From assembly GCA_014529385.2 (NCBI GenBank), contig CM043962.1, positions 88,809,180-88,873,179 on the forward strand: a stretch of DNA of 64,000 nucleotides. The letters run 5' to 3'. Below the pieces are notes generated by a model. It saw nothing but the letters and a program-made list of their open reading frames with translations, was not told the DNA's origin and did no database searches. This DNA is from Adiantum capillus-veneris (taxonomy: Eukaryota > Streptophyta > Polypodiopsida > Polypodiales > Pteridaceae). Position numbers and translations under genes: made by a program. Of this stretch, positions 47,262 to 59,742 are shown one piece after another. The stretch's first letter is position 1. The number at the start of each line of letters is the position of its first letter.

Positions 47262-47333
47262 GGCGATCTTCGATGGAAAGGGTTTTTGGTTCTTTGGTCT
47301 TTCAGAAGAAAGAATTCGTGTACGAGCAATACG

Positions 47334-47522
47334 TTACGATTTAATCCTTGCAGACCAAGAAGATCTCTTCACACACAAGTTCTTTATGGAGGCCAATTTC
47401 AAGGTAGAGTATTTGGTCGGGACAAAGGATGCGTAAAATGTAGCTATTGTGTTGGCTAGCACAAATGGCATAACCCTATAGGCCAAAATGCCTCTTCGTG
47501 TGCAGTGAAAGCCGTCTACCAA
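47334..47522 (-). pseudogene. Possible retroelement RT fragment upstream of the UBP1-like start
   Basis: The - strand reads RRGILAYRVMPFVLANTIATF, which resembles the RT palm segment YEYxVMPFGLTNAPATF of gypsy elements, with several substitutions. Only about 25 residues match and no flanking RT motif is found. It lies 75-260 bp upstream of the UBP1-like ATG, so it may form part of its promoter or 5' UTR. Confidence 0.35.
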
Positions 47523-48374
47523 GCTTCAAGTGTTACAAATGCCTCATTGCAGCCAAAGAACCAATCCAGAGAACTATAGGCTTCTTTTATGGCAACACAA
47601 TGAAGTGCACTATGATATGCATAATGGACTCTTGATTGCAACAACACTGGCTTACTTAATTCACATAGACTCAAAGTTTGCATTTTTCTTTGGTGCCACT
47701 CCAATGGGAGAGACCCACTTTGTATGCTCTATCTTTCGAATATGGCCTTGACCCAGGTACTTATCTCCTCTTTGATATGTTCAATGATTGTAAGTCATAT
47801 GGGTCATTATAGGTGTATGGGCGTTCTTTTCGTAGTTTAAGTCCTTCCGTCATGTGTATCGAGCACTAGCATATTGATGGGTCAGCCCTTTTAAGGTACT
47901 TCTAGGACCAAGCAAACTCATCCATGTACTCCATCAAAGTACAAATCACTAACTTCTCGTCAGCTTCAATTTAGCATGTGTTAGACCATCATTGGAAAGT
48001 CCCAAGAGACAAGAAGATCTACTAGTTTAGCTTGCTCGGGGCCACTAAAAGACTCACATCCTAAACAATGATTTCTTCTTTAGAATTTCCACCACAAGTT
48101 TGTGATCTTCTGTTTGAAATGAGCAAGAGCCTCCTCGTTCTATTTGTTTTCCCTTGAACTTCTCTCAAGAAGTTCCTTATAGGCTGAATTCTCGGTAGAG
48201 TCCACATCAACTTTGAATAGTTCTTCAATTCTGTTTTGTGTTTTCCTTGTAGTGCTTTGGCTTTTAAGGTTTGGCCATCTCTTCTTGTTTCCATTGAATC
48301 TTCAACATTACAAGAGAGATTCAATTTAGTTTTTGGAGACCTTAGACCATCTAACCCGATCGTTTGTTATAGCT
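47523..48374. other. Intergenic, no feature seen
   Basis: No conserved coding or repeats noticed between the UBP1-like 5' region and the solo LTR. The open frames are short and mutually antisense. Confidence 0.45.
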
Positions 48375-48379
48375 TTCCT

Positions 48380-49337
48380 TGTCATAATAACTAATATCTA
48401 ATTCTCCTAAATGATTTTCTCATGTTAAACCGATCATTTAATATGGGGAAGTGCTAGGGGAGAAAAAGCTAGAATATTGATTAAGCTGGCAGACCGGCCA
48501 CATTAGGGATCCAAAGGAGGGAAAACAAGGATCCAAAGGGGGGTCCATCTCCAAAAGAGCAATGTGCAACAATGGACTTTTAAAGACCCTAAGGTTCAAC
48601 CCATTAAGACTTCCAAAATGCTAAGGTTCCAAAATTCAAAGGTTGTGTCCAAAGGTCATCACTAGGGAAATTGGATGCTTTGGGTGTGTACCAAAACAAT
48701 CTTCACAAATCCTACAAAGGAGGGGGCGAGCCTTGCAAGTAGGGAATGAGAGAGAAACACACACACACAAGCCTCCTTTACACAAAGGGAATGAGGGACA
48801 CATGTCAGCTCCCTAGCCCAAATGCCCACAAGGTGTACTCAAATTCTATTGGATGGCCATGGAGGTGGACCAATGAGAATTAGGCTAGAGTAAATCTAGT
48901 TTAATCAATTTAAAAACACTTAATAAAAGAACCAATAAGAACTAAGCTCTCTAGAAGACTATTGGACAATCTCCCAAAGGGTCCAATGAGCATTCAGCAA
49001 CCCAATGGCTTGCTTGATTCCTATTGGAAAGGAGACAAAGGGGTCCAATGAGAGTTTAGTTGCATTAATTAATTACCTAAAGCTCTCACAAAAGGGGAAA
49101 GGGGGACACATGTCAAAAGACTATCACTTATGCTCCTGAAATCCTATTGGCTAAGCCTGGAGAGGTCCAATGGGATGTCAGCAAGAGGAAATAGCATGAG
49201 GGGTCGACCAAGAGAAAGAGAGGGGGTTGATTTTCTCAAGTCATTATCTCACACACTCACACTAGCTCACGTGTGAAGCAAGAAGACTCTCTCTCTCCTT
49301 CTCAAGCTTTAATGGAAAGCTTATCACCTACTTAAAG
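48380..49337 (+). repeat. Solo LTR of the chromovirus C family, left part
   Basis: Starts TGTCATAATA and follows the C LTR (reverse complement of 5680-7782 and 13,496-16,531). It is cut at 49,337 by chromovirus D and resumes at 58,324. The preceding 5-mer ttcct (48,375-48,379) recurs at 58,891-58,895 right after the LTR end, and no PBS or internal region follows. It is therefore a solo LTR, the product of recombination between the two LTRs of a former full element. Confidence 0.92.
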
Positions 49338-50995
49338 TGTCATCAAATATCTAATATCTAACCAACCCAAATGATTTTCTCATATTAAATTGATCACTTA
49401 ATATGGGATGATAAACGGGAACAAGGGTTAGAATATAGACATGTGCTTACGGATCTATCTCAACACGGGGCCAATGGTAAAGGGGCCCAAATGAGAGATG
49501 GTCTGTCAAAGAGCAAGGCTAACTAATGAAGCTTAAAAGACCTTACGGTTAGCTTCATTAAAGACCTCCAATGGTTAGTGTTAAAATTCCTTTGACCTTA
49601 AGCAAGCTAGGGCTGAGCTTGATGTGGGAACTCGACCTAAACTTAAGCAAGCTAGGGCTGTGCTTGAGGTGGGAACCTTAAGCAAGCTAGGGTTGTGCTT
49701 GAGGTGGGAACTCGACCTAAACTTAAGCAAGCTAGGGCTATGCTTGATGTGGGAACCCGACCTAATCTTAAGAAAGCTAAGGCTGTGCTTGAGGTGGGAA
49801 CCCCACCTAAGGTGCTTGTCATGCTTGATGACTAAGGTACTTGAGGTATTTGTCACATTTAATGAGGAAGTTGCTTGAGAAGCTTCCTATGCATGGGGGG
49901 TAAGATGCTTGAGTCAAAAAGAGAACCTACTCACTTAATGAGGAAGTTGCTTGAGAAACTTCCTATGCATAAAAATCTCAAAGTTAGGGAAATTCTAAAA
50001 GAGCACATGGGACACATGTCAGACTCTCACTAAGCTTAACCACATGGGAGCTTGAATGCTATTGGTTGGGCTAAAGAGGGGTCCAATGAGCTTTCACTTC
50101 CACCTAACAAATATCTAGATATTTTCAAGCTCTCTCTCTCTCTCTAAGGGGTAAGGAGGACACTTGTCAAAACAATACCCATGTGCTTGATTGCATGTGG
50201 CATGTGATTGGCTAAGGGGAGAGGGGTCCAATGAGCTTGCAATATGAACAAATTTCGCCCAAAGCAAGCTAGGGGGGTATACACCATCACACACACTCAT
50301 TGGCAAGACTATCCTCACTTGGTGAAAGTTGAGGAACACCACCTCCTTCTCCAAGCTTGTGAGAGTGAAAGCCTACACCAACACTCTTGGCTATGGAATG
50401 CAAATCCAACCAAGAGTCATGCTTCAATGCTTAAGCTTGCCATCTTCTCCATCTCCATTACTATGCTATTATGTATGCTAGCAAGAAGAGTAATGATATG
50501 TGAGGAACTACTTCTTTCTTGTATGGAATGTTTCTTCTTCCTCTTCCCTATCCTCATTCCCCGCTAGCTCTCTCCACCTTTGAAGGTGTTTGAGGCCTTG
50601 GGACTGAGGCTTGGGATAGTTAATGCTTTCTTCAAGTTTATGTTATGTTATGTTTGTGATGCATGAAGCTTTCCATCTTCATTGCATCACCAAGGACACA
50701 AGGAACACAAAGATTGTATTGTACCAAGTCTCTCTTGATGGGAGAAACTATAATACAAATGCCTATTGGAGGGGGGACCGGCTCCATATGAATCCGGTCC
50801 TCAACTATTGTCATGTTCTTTAAACTCTCTCTCTCTTGCAAAAGTATTGTTCATGCCAAGTTAACTAAGTACCATGTTTATGTTGCTACCATCAATTAAG
50901 TTCACCCGCTATGCTCACAAAGTAATCTCTTCAAAGTGCTTCACCTACTTTCCTAATTTCGCTACTCTCAAAGTTCATAGGCCATTTCCATTACA
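49338..50995 (+). repeat. 5' LTR of chromovirus D
   Basis: 1,658 bp, TGTCATCA...CATTACA. It contains a five-unit minisatellite (49,608-49,812), short (CT)n runs and blocks shared with the C LTR (ccaaccaagagtcatgcttc, then tctctcttgatgggagaaac). Confidence 0.95.
49608..49812. repeat. LTR minisatellite, five units (5' copy)
   Basis: Units start cttaagcaagctaggg and end gtgggaac, some with an extra ctcgacctaaa (35- and 45-bp forms alternate). Confidence 0.9.
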
Positions 50996-50996
50996 T

Positions 50997-51008
50997 TGGT
51001 ATGAGAGC
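50997..51008 (+). other. PBS of chromovirus D
   Basis: TGGTATGAGAGC, one mismatch to the initiator-Met PBS, one base after the LTR end. Confidence 0.9.
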
Positions 51009-51408
51009 ATTTGGTTTCTCTTTTCTTGCTTAAGAAGAGAGGTCCTTAAGTAGCCTATTAATGGTTGATTTTTTTAATTATATTAGGGTAAGTGGGACTG
51101 GGATCTATTATCGGTTTTGTTGAGCCCACTATGTGGGATATGGTGCACACCTCGGGAGCTTTGGACTTAATAATGGAGTCTATTTAGACTTGCCTATGGC
51201 TTTACCATTATTGAGCCATAAGAAGTCCGAAAGGAGCTATCCCTCGACAACTTCGCTATGTTAGACTCACTCCACTACTCTCTATAATTAACCAATTCGA
51301 GCCGTGGGTGTAGATACTTAAGTGCCTATTTTCAAAGGCTAAGAGGAGTAGCAACTAAGGTTTGAATTGCCAAAGCATACACTAAGTAAACACGTAAGTA
51401 TAACTAGC

Positions 51409-54400
51409 ATGGCTGACAATAATCAAGAGAGGAGAATGAACATTGATAACTTTGATTTTGCACATGAAGGTGCCAATGATGATGCTCCCATGTTTGTTAA
51501 TTATCTTGTCACTAGGTTGCAACAAGCTATGGGCAACCCCACTTTGCAAGCCGAAGTTACTCAACAACTTCGTGCTTATGGGATTTCCTTTCCTCTCCAA
51601 GAGGAGAGAGAGCTTACGAGGCCTCTTGAAGAGACCCCCAAAAGAAGACTCTCTCCCATACGAGAGGAGGAATCCAAAGATCAAGAAAGCAATGAATCCC
51701 TAAATTCCTCCGAAGATGTGGCTCCACGAAGAAGGAGGACTAAACGATCACCAACTCCTCCTAAGAGGAAACGGTTTACCCATAGTCCTTCTCCTCGTCA
51801 CTCCAAAAGGGAAGAGAGGAAACCAAGGAAGAAAAGGGCAAGAAAGAGGTCACCCTCTTCTCCTTCTTCTTCACCTTCCTCCTATACCGATGAAAGCTAT
51901 GGCTATTCTCCTAGAGAATATAAGAGGGGAGGACATCGCAAATCTTACCCTGCATGGCGAAGGTCACAAAAGCTCAAGAAGTTCAAAGAGGGAGGAAAGA
52001 GTATCTCTTTTCTCACCTATGATGGAACCTTTGGTGCTACCGACAAAGTATTAGCCTTCATCCAACAATTTGATGCGGCCTTTGGAGACGAGGGCTTCAC
52101 GGAGTCCTCCAAGCTACGCCATGTAGCTATGCACTTCCAAAAATCGGCTCGTCAATGGTGGGCTAGTCTTCGAGGCAATGGCGAAGCACCAAAGACATGG
52201 AAAACTCTACGAGTTTCCATCATGAAGCAATTCCTTGCAAGTGATGCAAAGGACAAAGTGCTCACCGAATGGCGGAGTTTAAGGCTTCTCTCTCATGAGT
52301 CTATCCACAAATATGTGGACAAGTTTTGGGATTTACATCTCAAGGCTACTGTCTTTCAAAAGATAGACTTTGCTGAGCAAAAACAACAATTCTGTGTAGG
52401 ATTACCTGAGGAGATGGCCGAGTATGTCAACTCTCAACGGCCTGACTCTATCAGCAAAGTAATCCACCATACCATGGTTGCTTCACGCATCAATTTCCAA
52501 CAAGGGGTTAGACGGAATGTCAAACCCATGGAAAATAAAGACAAAAGTGATGCAAAGGGAAAAGTTAATGCCCAAAAATTTTCCCACAGCCATTCCAACA
52601 ACAACAACAACAATCGGTCCAAGGAGAAAGGAGTTTACAAAGGTAAAAATAAACTCTCTCCTAAAGAGCTTGAAACTTTTCGCAAGGATCACAAATGTTT
52701 TAAGTGTGGGGAGCAAGGACACGGCTATCGTTCTTGCCCCAAAAGAAATGCTCGCAATGAGACTCCTAGAGCTTCCACTATCGAAGCTTCAAAAGAGGAT
52801 ACTCATTGCAAAGTATCACCTCTCTCCTATGCTTGGGGAAAGGTAAGGGAGCATGATGCTTTCATCCTGTTTGACCCTGGTTCTGGTCTCAAGTTCATAT
52901 CAATGGAGTTGGCCACCAAGTTGGGCATTCAAGCCTTTGAGATGGGAGATGCTGTAACAGCCGATGCCGCTTTCAAGGGACAACAAGCCTCCGTTACTCC
53001 CTTGATTGGGAATTTGAGGCTTCATGTCCAAAGCTATGTCGACAAAGAAGACTTCTTCATCTCTCCTCTCCAACATGAGGATGTTATCCTAGGGATACCA
53101 TGGTTCAACCGCATGGCTGCCAACATGAAGTTCCCTGAAAGGAGAATCTACTTCACCTACAGGGGAAAGAATATGTATATAGATGCTAATGAGTCTGGTT
53201 GTACTATACCACTTGTAAATCCTCTCGCCCTTGATAAATCAATGAAAAGCTCAGTTTCTGTGTACATGATTTTTGTCAAAGAATCCCAAAAAGGTCCTAA
53301 TGTTTCATCAAAGGTGAATGGTAGGAATCAAGAAGAGTTAGACTTGTTTAACTTTCTAAAAGGATTCCAAGATGTGCTCATTGATGATATCCCTATGGAC
53401 TTACCTCCAAAACGAGGGGATGATGACCATCGAATTGAGCTCCTATCAAGAAGCTCACCGCCTAACAAACCTCCCTATCGAGTTTCACAAGCTCAACAGG
53501 AGGAGATCATGAGGCAAGTACAAGAATTGGTAGACAAAGGAATGGTGAGGCCTACCTCCTCTCCCTTTTGCTCTCCAGTCCTCTTAGTGCAAAAGAAAGA
53601 TGGTACATACCGCATGTGTGTGGACTATCGCGCACTAAACCATATCACTATCAAAAACAAATTTCCCATACCCCGGGTAGAAGATCTGTTTGATAAGCTA
53701 CAAGGCTCTACCTACTTTAGTAGGATTGACCTTAAAAGTGGCTACCATCAAATAAGGATAGTGAATGAAGATATCCTAAAGACTGCGTTTCGAACAACGT
53801 TTGGCCTTTATGAATATCTAGTCATGCCTTTTGCCTTGACTAATGCACAGGCTACATTCAATCGATTAATGGAGAAAATTTTTAGACCCTACCGCAAATT
53901 CACTGGAGTGTTCTTTGATGATATCATCATCTACTCCAATTCCTTGGAGGAACACAAGCAACATCTCCAAGTGATTTTTCAAGCATTAAGGGAGAATAAG
54001 CTTTTTCTCAATCAAAAGAAAAGTGAATTTTTCCTTCAAGAGATTCAATAATTAGGTCACATTATCTCTCGAGATGGTATCCGTATGGATCCATCAAAGT
54101 TGGAGGTAATAAACGCATGGCCTAATCCAAGGAATCTACATGAGCTAAGAAGCTTTATTGGTATGTGTGCATACTATAGACGCTTCATAGCAAAATTCTC
54201 TCAAATAGCAGGACCATTACATGACTTAACAAAGAAAAACGTTAAGTATTCATGGACTGCTAAGTAGCAAAGTGCTTTTGACAAGCTCAAAGAGAAGCTT
54301 ATCTCCCAACTAGTCCTCATGCTTCCGGATCTCTCAAAGCCATTTGAGGTCCAATGTGATGCTTGTGGTGATTGCCTTGGAGCAGTCTTGCTTCAAGAAG

Positions 54401-56190
54401 GGCATGCCATAGCATATGAGAGCCGAAGGCTCAACACGGATGAACGGGTCTTAGGCATTTATGAGAAAGAGCTGTTAGCTGTTCTACATGCCCTAGACAC
54501 ATGGAAGCACTATCTATTGGGGACTCCATTCATCTTACGAACAGACCATCAAAGTCTCAAGTACTTCATGACGCAAACAAAGCTTTCCGACAAACAAATG
54601 AGGTGGGAAAATTTTATTTCACAATTTAATTTCCACATTGCTCACATTGCTGGTAAGCACAATCAAGTGGCTGATGCACTTTCGCGACGACCAAAAGTTA
54701 ATGTTGTGTCAATAGCAACTCACAATGATCTATCTTCTATGATAGATGAGTATGCTACTGACCGTGACTTTAAAGATATAATGTCAGCCCTTGCTTTGGG
54801 GAAGAAAGAGGAACCATTCACCTTGTAGGATGGTTATCTTCTCCATGGCAATAGGCTATGTGTTACCCACTCCCTTCGTGAGAAAGTCATGTATGAATCC
54901 CATGCCCCTCCCTATGCGGGCCATAGAGGCATTCAACCTACTCTTCGAGGAGTAGAGACGTACTTTTATTGGCCTACCATGAAAGTGGACATACAAGAGT
55001 ATGTTTCAAAATGTGTAGTATGCCAAAAGACCAAGTATGATAGAGGGAAGCAACTTGGATTACTCCAGCCATTGCCAATTCCTAATTCACCATGGGAGCG
55101 TATATCCATGGATTTTATCTTTGGATTACCAAAATCTATCCATGGGAATACGGGAATATGGACAATAGTCGACAGGTTTAGCAAGCAAGCACACTTTATC
55201 CCTGTCAAGAAGACTATTAAGGCACACCAAATTGCAACTCTCTTTATATCACAGATTTTCAAACACCATGGATTGCCAACCTCCATCGTGTCAGATAGAG
55301 ATCCTAGAATGACAAGTAATTTTTGGAAAGGTCTCTTCGAAAATCTAGGTACAAGATTGAATTTCTCTTCGGCCTATCACCCACAAACGGATGGCCACAG
55401 TGAGATAGCCAATCTTACAATTCTTGATCTACTAAAGACCTATGTTACAGAAGTAGATCAACGCTCACAATGGGAAAAGTACTTACCTCTTGTAGAGTAT
55501 GCGTATAATAATACTATCCATACTTCTACGGGAAAAGCACCTTTTGAAATCATAGAAGGAAGATCTAAAAGTCCCTTGCTACTTAAAGTACATGGGAAGA
55601 TCTTCGCTGCCGATGAGTATAGCCGTGACCTCCAAACATCTTTTCAAAAGATTAAGGAGGCTATATCCATCTCCCAACTAAGGCAAAAAGCTGCTGCTGA
55701 CAAGCACAGAAGGGCCTTAACGTTCAAAGAAAATGATTGGGTCTTACTTAAGTTTCCTAAGGCTCGATTGAGGCAAACGACGGGAAAAAACCCTACGGGC
55801 CATCAAAAGTATTATGCTAAACTAGCAAAAAGATACTATAGTCCTTTTCAAAATTTGAAACCAATCAATGAGGTAACTTATCAACTCAAGTTACCTAGCC
55901 ATTGGCTCATATACAATGCTTTTCATGTGAGCCTACTCAAGCCCTACAAAGGAGAGCCTCCAAATGAACCAATTATTGAAGACCCTCCCGAAATCGAAGA
56001 TCAAGAAGAGGTACTACAACCCGAAGCTATCCTTCGACATGAAGACAAGGTACTACGACATGGTAAGATTATCCGACGGTATCTTATTAAGTTCAAAAAT
56101 TATCCTTTTGAAGATGCTAGATGGATGCAAGGAATCCAGCTTAAGGATAGTATGAACCTTGTCAATGCTTACAATGCTACCTTAGAGTAA
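51409..56190 (+). pseudogene. Chromovirus D Gag-Pol, one 1,594-codon frame with three in-frame stops
   Basis: Start ATG 51,409 (MADNNQERRMN); the frame is also open upstream but without an ATG. Gag: Arg/Ser-rich region, capsid core (FIQQFDAAFGDEGFTESS), zinc knuckle CFKCGEQGHGYRSC at about residue 430. Protease: FDPGSGLKF near 489. RT: about 700-880 with VDYRALN, IDLKSGYHQIRI and FFDDIIIYS (first catalytic-box Asp 837). RNase H: about 978-1100. Integrase: HHCC about 1163-1210 (CVVCQKTK), then Asp 1235, Asp 1296 and Glu 1332, an exact DD35E spacing. Chromodomain at about 1551-1590. Stops: TAA 54,049-54,051, TAG 54,265-54,267, TAG 54,826-54,828. No frameshift. C has sense codons at all three sites (Tyr, Glu, Gln). 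Confidence 0.95.
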
Positions 56191-56533
56191 CCAAATGTAC
56201 ATGTTTCTTTGAAATGATTAATGTTTTTGTCTTATAAGACTAATTCTCTCTTTATTGTGCACAAATTTAAGTAGTATGCATACTAAGAATCATGTTTGGG
56301 ATGACGACGTCTCTCAAAAACCATGTAGAATTTGTCACTCTACTTGGGAGGAGGAAATGGACTAAAGAGCAGACATGCTTGCGGCAGCTATGTCTCCCAA
56401 GCACCAAATGGATTAGCCATCCATCTTGGAATGATGTCGTAGGGTAAAAAAGGATCCTCTACCCGTTAAGACAAATTGACTAATGACTATGACTTTATCT
56501 CTTTTACCTCATAGTCGAGGACGACTATGATTT

Positions 56534-56547
56534 CAAGAGAGAGGTAA
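56534..56547 (+). other. Polypurine tract of chromovirus D
   Basis: caagagagaggtaa immediately before the 3' LTR, identical to that of C. Confidence 0.85.
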
Positions 56548-58323
56548 TGTCATCAAATATCTAATATCTAACCAACCCAAATGATTTTCTCATATTAAAT
56601 TGATCACTTAATATGGGATAATAAACGGGAACAAGGGTTAGAATATAGACATGTGCTTACGGATCTATCTCAACACGGGGCCAATGGTAAAGGGGCCCAA
56701 ATGAGAGATGGTCTGTCAAAGAGCAAGGTTAACTAATGAAGCTTAAAAGACCTTACGGTTAGCTTCATTAAAGACCTCCAATGGTTAGTGTTAAAAGTCC
56801 TTTGACCTTAAGCAAGCTAGGGCTGTGCTTGAGGTGGGAACCTTAAGCAAGCTAGGGCTGAGCTTGATGTGGGAACTCGACCTAAACTTAAGCAAGCTAG
56901 GGCTGTGCTGAGCTTGATGTGGGAACTCGACCTAAACTTAAGCAAGCTAGGGCTGTGCTTGAGGTGGGAACCTTAAGCAAGCTAGGGTTGTGCTTGAGGT
57001 GGGAATCTTAAGCAAGCTAGGGTTGTGCTTGAGGTGGGAACTCGACCTAAACTTAAGCAAGCTAGGGCTATGCTTGATGTGGGAACCCGACCTAATCTTA
57101 AGAAAGCTAAGGCTGTGCTTGAGGTGGGAACCCCACCTAAGGTGCTTGTCATGCTTGATGACTAAGGTACTTGAGGTATTTGTCACATTTAATGAGGAAG
57201 TTTCTTGAGAAGCTTCCTATGCATGGGGGGTAAGATGCTTGAGTCAAAAAGAGAACCTACTCACTTAATGAGGAAGTTGCTTGAGAAACTTCCTATACAT
57301 AAAAATCTCAAAGTTAGGGAAATTCTAAAAGAGCACATGGGACACATGTCAGACTCTCACTAAGCTTAACCACATGGGAGCTTGAATGCTATTGGTTGGG
57401 CTAAAGAGGGGTCCAATGAGCTTTCACTTCCACCTAACAAATATCTAGATATTTTCAAGCTCTCTCTCTCTCTAAGGGGTAAGGAGGACACTTGTCAAAA
57501 CAATACCCGTGTGCTTGATTGCATGTGGCATGTGATTGGCTAAGGGGAGAGGGGTCCAATGAGCTTGCAATATGAACAAATTTCGCCCAAAGCAAGCTAG
57601 GGGGGTATACACCATCACACACACTCATTGGCAAGACTATCCTCACTTGGTGAAAGTTGAGGAACACCACCTCCTTCTCCAAGCTTGTGAGAGTGAAAGC
57701 CTACACCAACACTCTTGGCTATGGAATGCAAATCCAACCAAGAGTCATGCTTCAATGCTTAAGCTTGCCATCTTCTCCATCTCCATTAATATGCTATTAT
57801 GTATGCTAGCAAGAAGAGTAATGATATGTGAGGAACTACTTCTTTCTTGTATGGAATGTTTCTTCTTCCTCTTCCCTATCCTCATTCCCCGCTAGCTCTC
57901 TCCACCTTCGAAGGTGTTTGAAGCCTTGGGACTGAGGCTTGGGATAGTTAATGCTTTCTTCAAGTTTATGTTATGTTATGTTTGTGATGCATGAAGCTTT
58001 CCATCTTCATTGCATCACCAAGGACACAAGGAACACAAAGATTGTATTGTACCAAGTCTCTCTTGATGGGAGAAACTATAATACAAATGCCTATTGGAGG
58101 GGGGACCGGCTCCATATGAATCCGGTCCTCAACTATTGTCATGTTCTCTAAACTCTCTCTCTCTTGCAAAAGTATTGTTCATGCCAAGTTAACTAAGTAC
58201 CATGTTTATGTTGCTACCATCAATTAAGTTCACCCGCTATGCTCACAAAGTAATCTCTTCAAAGTGCTTCACCTACTTTCCTAATTTCGCTACTCTCAAA
58301 GTTCATAGGCCATTTCCATTACA
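56548..58323 (+). repeat. 3' LTR of chromovirus D
   Basis: 1,776 bp. Longer than the 5' LTR because its minisatellite (56,808-57,140) has eight units instead of five; otherwise nearly identical. Confidence 0.95.
56808..57140. repeat. LTR minisatellite, eight units (3' copy)
   Basis: Same unit as 49,608-49,812. One unit contains a partial internal duplication (gctgtgctgagcttg), which suggests a replication-slippage or recombination junction. Confidence 0.9.
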
Positions 58324-58890
58324 TAAAGCTTGTGAGAAGGGAGGCCTACACCAAAAACTCTTAGCTTTGTGATGCAAATCCAACCAAGAACCAAGTGATT
58401 ATGTGAGGAGATGTACATCTTTCTCGTAAGACCTACTCCTTCTTCCTCTCAATCTACTCTCATACCCCGCTAGCTCTCACGATCTTTGAAGGTGCGTGAG
58501 GTCTTGGGTCAAAGACCGTGAGGGAAGTGATGTTGTGTTTTATAAGTGTTTTGCTTAGTGCTTGAAGCTTCCATCTTCATTGCACTAGCTAGTATTGAAG
58601 GAACACAAAGAATTGTATTGTAAAATGTCTCTCTTAATGGGAGAAACCTATAATACAAAGCCTTTTGGAGGGGGGACCGGCTCCATGTAAATCCGGTCCT
58701 CAACTGTTGTCAATAGCTTAAATTCTCTCTCTTTTGAAGTATTGTTCGTGCAACTAGGTGTTATGCTTTTTGTTTCTATCTCCACTCAAGCACTCTTGTT
58801 ATGCTCATTAGGAACCTATTCTAATGAAATGCTCACTATGTTCATGCTATTTTCCGCTACACACAAGTTACTAGGCCATTGAATGTTACA
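58324..58890 (+). repeat. Solo LTR of the chromovirus C family, right part
   Basis: Begins with the duplicated taaag and continues the C-family LTR (caagcttgtgagaagggagg-like text to GAATGTTACA at 58,890). Followed by ttcct, the target duplication of the solo LTR, and not by a PBS. Confidence 0.92.
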
Positions 58891-58895
58891 TTCCT

Positions 58896-59742
58896 CATTC
58901 TCTTGTCTTTGCTTGTCCTTGTTGCTTGGAATTTGACTGCTAATAATTGTCTCACCTTTTCTAGGTTTTCTTCACTCGTTGATTATCCTCTTCATTACGG
59001 TGTCTCCATCCAATGGTGCATTTTCCTTTGCTCTTAATAGTTTTCCATCTCAACTTCTACAGGCTCATCAAAGATTGAAATCATACACATTGGGATGACA
59101 TTAGATCCTTCTGCATTAGAAAATTGTGTATGAGAAAGGGAGAGGATGTGTCTTGTATGGCTAGATGTGCACCCATTCTCAAGCATGTGCCTTTTTCGTA
59201 TAGTGGTCTGATCTCTCCATTTCTTTTGCTTCAAAAAGGTAAAAAGTGTCCTTGATTTTGTACTCTTTTCCACCCTCTACTCCAAGAATACGAACTAGAA
59301 TTTTTGTATCAATAGTTTGGCTATGTCTCTAGAGTCACGTAATACTAGTGGTGACCACGTCATAAGTAGTTATAGTAACATCTTCAATCTTGAATGACTA
59401 TGAGATGTCTCATGAAGGGCCTACAAAGGATCGCCTTATTTTTGGGGCCCTGCATAAATCCCCAATGGCAAAGGTTTGCATGTACTTCACCTCACACCTA
59501 GTAAAGGCAATGTTGTTGAGAAGTCTCAAGGGTTTTTTTAACCCATGATCCGCAAAAAGGATTACTTTTCTACAGGGCTTGACTACCCCACTTTTCCCAC
59601 ATGATTTTAGTAGCTATGCTAATGTGGGTACCAATGCTAGCTCATGTGACTAGGATAGCCATAGCTTCACTCCACTATTTTAAAAATTGTGTGGTGGCCA
59701 TCTCTTTCTCACTCAAATTAAAGGAAACCTTGTAGATGGAGA
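58896..59742. other. Intergenic, no feature seen
   Basis: No coding similarity or repeats recognised between the solo LTR and the small LTR element. Confidence 0.5.

Larger units (their letters stand above)
49338..58323 (+). mobile_element. Ty3/gypsy chromovirus D, complete element
   Basis: LTRs 49,338-50,995 and 56,548-58,323, PBS 50,997-51,008, gag-pol 51,409-56,190 and a PPT before the 3' LTR. The target duplication taaag is perfect (49,333-49,337 and 58,324-58,328). The LTRs differ mainly in copy number of an internal minisatellite and by roughly ten single-base changes noticed by eye, so insertion is recent. It is inserted in a solo LTR of the sister family C. Confidence 0.96.

Noticed and set aside
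51367-51408. Earlier start for the D gag-pol frame
   Set aside because: The frame is open upstream of 51,409 but has no ATG there; the MADN start at 51,409 is shared with chromovirus C.
49608-57140. Regular repeats that might suggest a CRISPR-like array
   Set aside because: They are adjacent tandem units without unique spacers, located at the same place in both LTRs of a plant retrotransposon.
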